Source: Corticium candelabrum
Lineage: Eukaryota > Porifera > Homoscleromorpha > Homosclerophorida > Plakinidae
Length of the DNA: 64,000 nt
Assembly (NCBI RefSeq): GCF_963422355.1
Contig: NC_085092.1
Span: 222,501-286,500 of the forward strand
Direction: 5' to 3'
Shown here: in pieces, positions 56,993 to 64,000 of the stretch
Layout of the letters: every line of letters starts with the position of its first letter
Numbering within the stretch: the first letter of the stretch is position 1
The notes under the pieces: model-generated
Told to the model about the DNA's origin: nothing
Databases searched by the model: none
Seen by the model: the letters and a program-made list of their open reading frames with translations, nothing else
Program-made: the position numbers and the translations under genes

Positions 56993-59076
56993 TCAGCAGA
57001 GTGTCAGTGGTAAGAGTTTTAGTCTTTGTGTGATAAACTGTTTTATGCTTGATCTTGTTTTTAGGCATGGGTAAATTTAGTTATAGTTTAAAGGGGAACT
57101 CTCACCAAAATCAACTATCTCTCTGATGGAAGCTGTCACTTCATGACACAACCCTTTGCAATCGTTTACTGCAGAAGTTTACCGTAACGAAGAAATAAAG
57201 CATTGAAATTATCTGCGCGGGTGTGTTTAGTACCCGTATGTAGCATGAGCGTACCTCTGATTGTTGGTTAGCAAGGAAGACCGATACCTGTGCACATTTC
57301 AAGCTAAGGATTGTGAGACATATGGTGTCAAGTTGTGATTTATTGACTAAAGCAAACTGGGACCCCAAAGTTATCATGCAAGTATTGACTGTGGCAATAC
57401 AACCTCAGAAAGAGACCCTTCTTAGATTAGTTAATAGATCATGTCTCACTGAATTTTGGATGCGTTAGGAGCACTTGGTATTGTTAAACCTAAAGTGGTT
57501 ACTTTGAGAGAGTAAGACTTTGTGTACATACGGGGGAACAACTCGTTGCCGATTCTCTGCTTCTCTGGCTGTCTGGACTGTAGGTGTTCTGCAGGAAGAT
57601 ACCAGGCCTTGTATCTTTCTTTCAACAAGTTTTAGTATTTGGTGAGAGTTCTCCTTTCAAGACACTCAACAATTTATTCTGGGTATTCCAATTACTTCTG
57701 AACAACAGGCAGTGTTTTTAGATATTCAATTGAGTTTCAAGTGTTAATTAAATAGCTGGTGTCTTTACTACATCTTCGTTGTTTGTAGCTACTGTAAAGG
57801 TTTTCTTAGGCTACGTATGACACTTTGTAGAATATTGACACTGTGTTTTACTTTTGTCAGATAAGAGAGAGGGATGAAACTATTCAGGCTTTGGAAAAAG
57901 AAAGAGACTTTTACTTTGGGAAGCTTCGTGAAGTGGAGATGTTGTGTCAGGAGCAGGAAGAAGATGGCAAAATTGAGACAGTAAAAGTTCTCGAAGTCCT
58001 ATATGCTACAGAGGTATGGTAAGCACGTTTAGAATGTATGATTTGTTTCACTGTAAAAGCAGATAAACTGATGGTCATGTATCATAAGAACGTTGTAGTG
58101 TACAATCAAATGGGTGTACTGTAATTGTACAAATTTCTAATTTGATGAATTATGGTGCTTCTCCTTGAGTTCTCACTATGTAAAATTTGTATGTATTGGT
58201 GGTTGTTTATGCATATGCATGTTACTATGTACTATACTAATGTAGATCCGATCAGTTTGTGGATAGCGCAATACTGTTAGTTGTAGTAGTGTTGATGCCG
58301 CTTATAAATGTTTGTAGTTTGTACGTATAGCCTTTCTGGAGCTCATTGCAAAGATAACTCAACACTAAATATGAGCGAGTGATATTTTGCTGTAAATGCT
58401 CCATATGCGGCCATGTTAGGATTGTCATCAGAATAGGAAAGAACTACCTAATTAGCTCTTACTCACTTTTTCATCATCATTATTGAGGACATGGCACATT
58501 TGCAGTGGTTGTTTACAGCTTCTAGTTTGACTACTATCTACCTTCTGGCTTTGTCAAGTTCTCAAGTTGTGGAATAAATGAACTTTTGGAAGAGGTAAGC
58601 TGTCTAGAACCAGATTTACTAGTACTTTAGAACCCAGCTATGAGAAGTAAAGAGCAATGGTGCAGCATTGCCTGCTACAAATCATAATTTCAATGGGCTA
58701 GCAAGCATGTCACATGGAGCAGTTGGACATGTACCTTTGTGTGCATTGTCAGTGAAACATTGATGATATGTTCACGACTTGCAAATTGTCTTGTACCTTT
58801 TCCAAAAACATTATTTGGAGTTGCGTTAACTATTGTGTATTTCATTTGTATCTGACACTTTTGGGTGAATATCAACTTTTTTAGTACTTCATGAGTATAT
58901 TTACTCATAGGCTATTAGCCCTGAAATTTGATTGATTCCACAGTCTGTTGACGATTGGCTGACAAATGTGTTGTGTTTAGGATGGATTTGAAGCGCCACC
59001 CCCTGGAGAAGAGTTGGTAGCTAATGAACAGATGCCTAACGATGGGTATGATGAGCCAGAGCAAGATGAATATTAG
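48977..59076 (+). CDS. MAPRE1: EB-family microtubule plus-end protein (seven coding exons)
   Basis: Exons: 48977-49109, 50313-50351, 50416-50522, 52848-53028, 56792-56916, 57861-58013, 58981-59076, giving 277 residues. The calponin-homology domain (about residues 15-120) shows [38 protein letters not shown] and [20 protein letters not shown] Pro/Ser/Lys linker follows. The EB homology coiled coil (about 196-246) has [20 protein letters not shown] and [15 protein letters not shown]. The C-terminus ends QDEY, the EEY/F-type tail bound by CAP-Gly proteins. It tracks growing microtubule ends and recruits SxIP partners. Only one EB-type gene is seen, so it may stand for all MAPRE paralogues. Exon 5 has an ambiguous tandem acceptor (CAG-TAG). 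Confidence 0.95.
50847..50947. mobile_element. 101-bp deletion derivative of the 34289-35304 element
   Basis: The ends CAGTCTCGCGTAGCCAGACC and, inverted, TAGTCTCGTGTAGCCAGACC are those of the 1-kb foldback element in HURP intron 4. AATCAAAGC is duplicated exactly on both sides (50838-50846, 50948-50956), again 9 bp. It lies in MAPRE intron 3. Confidence 0.85.
51750..51842. repeat. Five-copy 18-bp tandem repeat in MAPRE intron 3
   Basis: The unit CTAAAGTACAAACCCTCC repeats five times with few changes (ACTCTCC variants). A diverged extra copy of the last unit plus its right flank (CAAACCCTCCACGTACC) reappears near 52089. Confidence 0.9.
53070..53119. repeat. (CA)n microsatellite, MAPRE intron 4
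   Basis: About 25 CA units shortly after the exon 4 donor, followed 34 bp later by a TA run. Confidence 0.95.
53153..53202. repeat. (TA)n microsatellite, MAPRE intron 4
   Basis: About 25 uninterrupted TA/AT units. Confidence 0.95.
54660..55172. mobile_element. Pogo/Tigger-like MITE, MAPRE intron 4
   Basis: The left end CGGTCAACCCTTGATATAAT and the inverted right end CAGTCAACCCTCGATGTAAC are imperfect TIRs with TA outside both. CAGTCAACCCTCGATATAAC-type ends are typical of pogo-group Tc1/mariner elements. 513 bp, no transposase seen. Internal ATATAACGACATCAAAT-like copies of the TIR add to the structure. Confidence 0.65.
55232..55729. mobile_element. Second TA-flanked MITE, MAPRE intron 4
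   Basis: The left end CAGTAGTTCCTTCATTTGCG and the inverted right end CAGTAGTCCCTCCCATGTGC, with TA at both borders (55230-55231, 55730-55731). Subterminal copies of GCGACCACT/GTGACCACC are inverted as well. 498 bp, non-coding. Confidence 0.65.
56939..56990. repeat. (TG)n microsatellite, MAPRE intron 5
   Basis: About 25 TG units 22 bp after the exon 5 donor. Confidence 0.95.
57088..57660. mobile_element. TTAA-type TIR element, MAPRE intron 5
   Basis: The left end TTAAAGGGGAACTCTCACC and the inverted right end TTGAAAGGAGAACTCTCACC agree over their length. TTAA is intact at the left and changed to TTCAA at the right. About 570 bp, non-coding. Probably piggyBac-type MITE. Confidence 0.6.
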
Positions 59077-59302
59077 CTATTGGTTCTGTGTTGTTATAAA
59101 AGTACATGCAGTCAATGCGTTGTAGTTTGCAACTGAACACAGTATGTATGTGTGCGTTAGGTACGTTTATACTAAAATGTTAGTGTATTTGTGTAGATGA
59201 ACGTTGATAATGGAAAGCGCTAGGGAAATCCTTGTAGTCTACGTTCAACGGTTGCTGGCTTAGCACACGCACTGATCGAGTCTGAGTCTTGGCTAGGAAG
59301 GC

Positions 59303-59308
59303 AATAAA
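59303..59308 (+). terminator. MAPRE polyadenylation signal AATAAA
   Basis: AATAAA 227 bp after the MAPRE stop codon and the first such hexamer after it. Confidence 0.5.
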
Positions 59309-60862
59309 ATTGGATGTCTCCATTTGAGAAATCGTATACATGTAGTGTCAATTCAAGAACATTACGGTGTCCATGTAGTCTGTCGAGTTTGGAGCAATTA
59401 GAAGTCTAGAAGATAGATAATTCTTGTCACGAAGATCACAAGTAAGTGAAAGCCGGTCTAGGAACTACCCATGGTATTTAGTTTCTGATATACATGTACA
59501 TGCAGGTTTCTATCAGCGTACGTGTGATGTTTTTGCTCGTCTGGAGACCTCGATGAGACTTCAAGTCAGAGCCGTCTCTGTCTTCGCTGCATGGGCTTCG
59601 CTATAGTAAGTAAACTAGCTAGAGACTTCGCTTTGGCCTCACATCTACGACGGGAGAGCAAAAGAGGAAAAGTGTCATTGCCTAATCTAATTAATTGACT
59701 TCGAGATCATGCGTGGCAATCCAGTCCACATTGGAAACCAATTTGTATATCAGCACAGAGTCATGGACGACTCAACGTAAAAGTTCGCAGGCCTAGGAAG
59801 AGAGGTTACAGAGGAAGATGTAGTCTGTATGTATGTATTTACAATTGTAAAAGAATATAATCTACTGTCTAGTGGTCAGCTGCTTGTAGGCGTAATTAAT
59901 TCTAGAGCAATTAGCTAACAAAAATTTAGTGCCGAGCGGTCACATTGTAGACTGTAACTGATAGGCACGCGATTTCCAGCCGCTACTCAGGAATCGACGA
60001 GCAAAACAGAAAAAATCTACAAAAGTCTTCTTGTAATTTGCTGCCTAACTAAATATTAATTAATGAAAAAAGACAACCGTTTGTTATAAATGATTGAAAC
60101 GATTAGAGATTTCAAAACAATTTTTTGTATTCTAGAATATTTCAGGAATACGGCAAATATTCAAACTTAATTAATTGAGTTACTAGAGTACAGTGCTCAT
60201 TACATGTAAGCTAAAAGTTTAGCTAATGAGACACAGCAGACCTGCAGCTGCGTATAAAAACGCACACACGTGTACAATTAAAACTCATTAGCTAATTTAA
60301 ACTACAGTTTTACTACTCCCAAAATTGTTTTGTCTCATATTCTAGCACGCTCCTAGTGTTGATTCGTGGAAACCCTACGCGCCACCATTTACTCCGCCCA
60401 CCTTTCACCTCGTGCCTTGTATGGCGCATCTGTTCTTTTGCGCATGCGCACATTACACTTGTTGATGGTGCTGTAAATGCTCGATTTTCCTGCAGCGACA
60501 GCTATTGTGGCGGTGTGAGAAGCTTTACCTTGACAACATCGGGTACGTAAAGTAGTGCCATGTGGTTGAGGCAGTGGGGCCTCATTGGGACTCAACCTGA
60601 TTTGCGCTAGAGAGTTTTCTTATCACACTGTGCTGAAACGTAACGTTTTTATGTTTTAAACAGTAAAAAATCGTTTGAAAAATGTTGCTTTTATTTAGAG
60701 ATCTAGTGTACTAGGCAATCGTTTCGTGTTTTTCCGTATTCATGCTTTTCCCGTTGCTCTACATTGTTACACTTTACACATTGAGGCGTGGCCTCCTACT
60801 CGAATTCAATCACGTGTCAGTCCTCACCGAACGTCACGTCTGGTTTTTCAGGTTTTTAGGAG
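59309..60862. other. MAPRE-CYRI intergenic region and CYRI upstream sequence
   Basis: No coding exon recognised. A 15-bp inverted repeat (AGTTTAGCTAATGAG at 60216-60230; its partner at 60284-60303) encloses CGTATAAAAACG and a CACGTG. An NRF-1 palindrome is at 60439-60450. The CYRI ATG at 60863 follows acceptor-like CAG/TAG sequences (60849-60859), so a non-coding first exon probably lies around 60400-60550, where GGGTACGTAAAG (about 60540) could be its donor. Confidence 0.45.
60439..60450. promoter_or_regulatory. NRF-1-type palindrome upstream of CYRI
   Basis: TGCGCATGCGCA is a perfect self-complementary match to the NRF-1 consensus. It lies 412 bp before the CYRI ATG, in the stretch most likely to be the promoter. 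Confidence 0.45.
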
Positions 60863-63842
60863 ATGGGAAATTTACTGAACCTTCTCTCTGATCGACCTGT
60901 GAACCCCAAATACGACGTTTTCTTGGACTTTGAGAGTAAGTAGACGTCTGGGTTGGTATACTATAGTGGCTTTATGTTGTATACTGTTTGTATATCCGTT
61001 TGTTGTCACTGGCGTTGACAATGACTAATGATTAGTGGGAGAAGAAGTTGTGTATTTGTTGACAGTCAATGTGTAATGAAAGAGGAAATTGTTAGATGTA
61101 GTGATAAGGTGGTTGTCAACATTAATTAACACCAGTTAGTTGTCCCTACTGAGCTGTTTAGGTCATGCAGCAAGTGAGTTGACAATGACTTGCTGTGCCA
61201 GCGTCAATCAGTAAACTACAGATTGTGTGTGCTTGTGGTTGCAGTTTGGGTGTTTGCATGTGGAGCAGAATGGCTGTTGTGATGTTGTATCTTTTAGTGT
61301 CTGTGTGTTATCAGGTGGTGTAACTGGGCATGCCTCCGTTGAAAAAGTGGGCATTTCAGTTGAAAATTTTTCAATTGGGTGTCCATAAAATTTATTTCCT
61401 GACTTATCCGCAACTTAGCCAGCAGGCTTCAAGATCAAAAAGAGAGGATTTGATGGTACAGGTAGTTTTAGACTTTTATAGTCTGTTAGTCTTTCCTGCT
61501 GGTTACGTGACTGATGCAGCACTCTTTAAGTTGATATTAACAAGGTACATTGGTAAAATTTTAATGCTAGTTACGTGTATGTTGTCGACCTCAACTGGAG
61601 GAGTACGTAGAGTTGGTCTTATTGTTACTAATGTTGATTGTTAATATGAAATTTACTGTACACCAGAGGTGCTATATGTAGTGGGCTTGTGACTAGAAGC
61701 TGCCATCATCCGTATATCTTGTTTCTAGAGGTAATAATTACAGAGGACGGTTAGTTGTAATAGCTAATTGTTTTGCTGTCAAACTTGATTGAGTCATTCT
61801 AATATGCAGTTAGCTTGCAAACTTGCAGATCAGAGATAGCCACTACAAATTACAACATATTTTATGAAACTATTTTCTAAATTAACACTTCTATCTAAAG
61901 TGTTGCCTTGGGGCATTAGTTATTGGTACTTCTTTGTGGGACATAATACACAAGGTGGCAGACAGAGACAGGAATTACTGAAATACTTGTTTTGAGTTCA
62001 TCGGGAAAAGTACTGAACTAGAGTTATGTGTACTTTCAGGCTCTTGATGTGATGTACATGTATGTATGGTTGTTATAGCAGTAAACTAATATTAAAGAAT
62101 GATTAGCGATACATGTAGTCACAGCTTTGCTTTACACATTTGAATATAATACCCATGCAAATAGTGCATAACCATTGTTGCTGTGCAGATGCAAAACCGA
62201 CCGAGTCAGAACAGATTGTGCATGGACAAGTAGCTGAAGTACTGAAGAGAGCACGGGAAATTGAGGAAAAGCTGAAATGTTATCAAGGGGCAGGGGAGCC
62301 AATCAGACAAGTGCAGAAGTTTCATCATGATTGTTCTTCACTGTATGTACATTCGGCTGCTTGACTAATTCAATAGGCAATATCAAATCCAAAGAGCGAG
62401 GACCTACAGATGAATGCATGGCAAGTAGTCTGTCCTCTTGTAGCTCAGTTGAAAGAGTTTTATGAATACTCTCTACAGTTGGGTTAGTTGGCAAGTCAGA
62501 TGGTGTGCAGTAACTGGATGTGGTGATCGTTGTTGTTGCATTGTCTAGAACGTGTGTTAGTATTGTTGCTCGATGCATTGACTACATCAGACATGACTCC
62601 TGTACAACATTTGGAGATGCAGCAGGTACATTATTACCATTATATATAGACTTTGTGTTGTCTGTTGTCTCATTAAATGTAGTGTTACTGTTTCATGGTT
62701 AGTAGTACTAACTTCAGCGTGTCTCACGTATTGCCAATAGATTTTATGTTGTCGATTGGTATGTGAACATGCGACATAATAATGGATGGAAAATTAGCAG
62801 GACAGACAATCGTAATGCTGTTCTGTCAGTCAGCTGTTCAACAATAATTAACATAATAGTTAAGGTTATGGTCATGTGGCACGCAGAAAGGAATATACAA
62901 AGAGAGACGAATTTGCATGGACATCGCAGCCTAGCAAACTGTTCGTTTGGTCAGATGTTCTGGAATTTGGTTAGAAAGTGAGTTTGTTTTCTGACATTTA
63001 TAATAGGAGTTTCGCATATAGCCATGTCCTCTCTACAGGCGGTGTAAGCCAAATGTTTCATTTATTGGGTTTCAATGGTTGTTGATATTAACCACTAATT
63101 TAATATTAAGAATTCTTGTGACAAGCTTGCAGTGTGTCAGGAAATACCAAATTTGTAATTCAGGAGACTTTAATTGTGCTGCTGTAGTAAGGGATGGAGG
63201 ATACATTGCATATGTGAGTTGATGGCAAAGACATGGCAATCATTTGGACAGACGGACATTTTCTGTTATCTAACCTCATATGTGCTTGTTCAAGACAGGC
63301 AGAAACGTGTTTGTTTGTGCTCTAGCTGCATTGCTTTGTAGTTATTGATGATGGTATTGTGGTTGAAATACTGTTATGTTTGTAGTCATGATAGGAAATT
63401 GGATGATAGTGTACTTCTAATTAAGACTCAAAAAACCATACGTTACATTTGTGTATCTCTTGGCAGGCATTAGTGAAGCAGTTTGCAGAGATTCTGCATT
63501 TCACATTAACATTTGACGATTTGAAGGTATGAGTGAGCTATGCATGCTGCCGTTGTGTTGGCTGGACTATAAACTGTTTGTGTAGATGACTATTCCATCA
63601 ATACAGAATGATTTCAGTTACTATCGTAGAACAATGACAAGAATACAAATTGAGAGGGTAAAGTGTGATGATGCGTGTTGTACTTGTTTGTTTATGATGA
63701 TGTTTTCTTTCTTTAGGACGGGTCTGAGATATCTGATGCAGGAGTTAGTACAGAGATGGCAAACAGAATGTCTCTTTTTTATGCTTCCCCAACTCCAATG
63801 TTGAAGACACTGAGTGATGTAACATCGAAATTTGTAACTGAA
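60863..63842 (+). CDS. CYRIB: CYRI (FAM49) Rac1-interacting protein, seven visible coding exons, truncated by window end
   Basis: Exons: 60863-60935, 62189-62310, 62377-62482, 62549-62625, 63467-63526, 63586-63657, 63717-63842. They join in frame to 212 codons, and a GTAAG donor follows at 63843, so more exons lie beyond 64000. The protein starts [10 protein letters not shown] (Gly2 myristoylation site) and continues [64 protein letters not shown] and [20 protein letters not shown], the conserved order of the CYRIA/CYRIB family. CYRI binds active Rac1 at the plasma membrane and restrains the Scar/WAVE complex. A single family gene is seen here, so the A or B symbol is nominal. Confidence 0.93.
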
Positions 63843-64000
63843 GTAAGTTAGTTTGACACAGCAGGAGAGATAGTGACGTTTGTTTTCTGTCTTTTATATT
63901 TGTGTTTGTTGTTTTCTTACACGGCTGCTTGCTGGATATATAGAGTTGGTGATTACTACATACTAGTGTTGTTACCATTAGAACTGTTGGATTGTCAGTT

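Noticed and set aside
61330-61644. 104-codon plus-strand ORF in CYRI intron 1
   Set aside because: No start context or family resemblance, and it lies between well-placed CYRI exons. It is probably chance.

Overview
The window is animal nuclear DNA. It holds ten protein-coding genes, most of them split by many GT-AG introns, and a large load of short terminal-inverted-repeat (TIR) transposons inside introns. A recognisable MYC (MYC boxes I and II plus a basic helix-loop-helix zipper), a class I HDAC, HURP/DLGAP5, an EB-family protein and CYRI together point to a metazoan. Divergence from vertebrate proteins, very short shared promoters and compact gene spacing suggest an early-branching animal, perhaps a sponge. 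That placement is inference.

Layout. 1-2931: decayed Ty3/gypsy-like LTR retrotransposon on the minus strand, 5' LTR at 2784-2931. 3134-3355 (-): first exon of a gene resembling MEAK7. 3471-6853 (+): ATP6V0B, V-ATPase c'' subunit. 7961-8596 (-): intronless UMP-CMP kinase. 8706-18175 (+): HDAC1/2, 14 coding exons. 21711-23066 (+): MYC. 24664-25716 (-): intronless BPNT2 (Golgi PAP phosphatase). 26104-47780 (+): HURP/DLGAP5, 15 coding exons, with a 2.5-kb pentanucleotide satellite in intron 1 and an internal tandem exon duplication. 47896-48894 (-): intronless NDUFAF5. 48977-59076 (+): EB1-like MAPRE, 7 coding exons. 60863 to beyond the window (+): CYRI (FAM49), first 7 coding exons visible.

Four gene pairs are head to head across 82-387 bp: MEAK7-like/ATP6V0B, CMPK/HDAC, BPNT2/HURP and NDUFAF5/MAPRE. 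In the last three the minus-strand partner has no introns and the plus-strand partner is intron-rich. Several shared promoters carry recognisable motifs: an exact CLEAR-type E-box (V-ATPase pair), a 24-bp tandem CCAAT-CRE repeat with a CHR-like element (HURP pair) and an NRF-1-like site (NDUFAF5 pair).

Functionally these are housekeeping and cell-cycle genes: vacuolar acidification, pyrimidine nucleotide supply, chromatin deacetylation, MYC transcription control, sulfation by-product removal, spindle and microtubule plus-end regulation, complex I assembly and Rac1/actin regulation. Coding exons were assembled by hand from splice sites and reading-frame continuity. No transcript evidence or database search was available. 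No CRISPR array, operon or confident tRNA/rRNA gene was seen.
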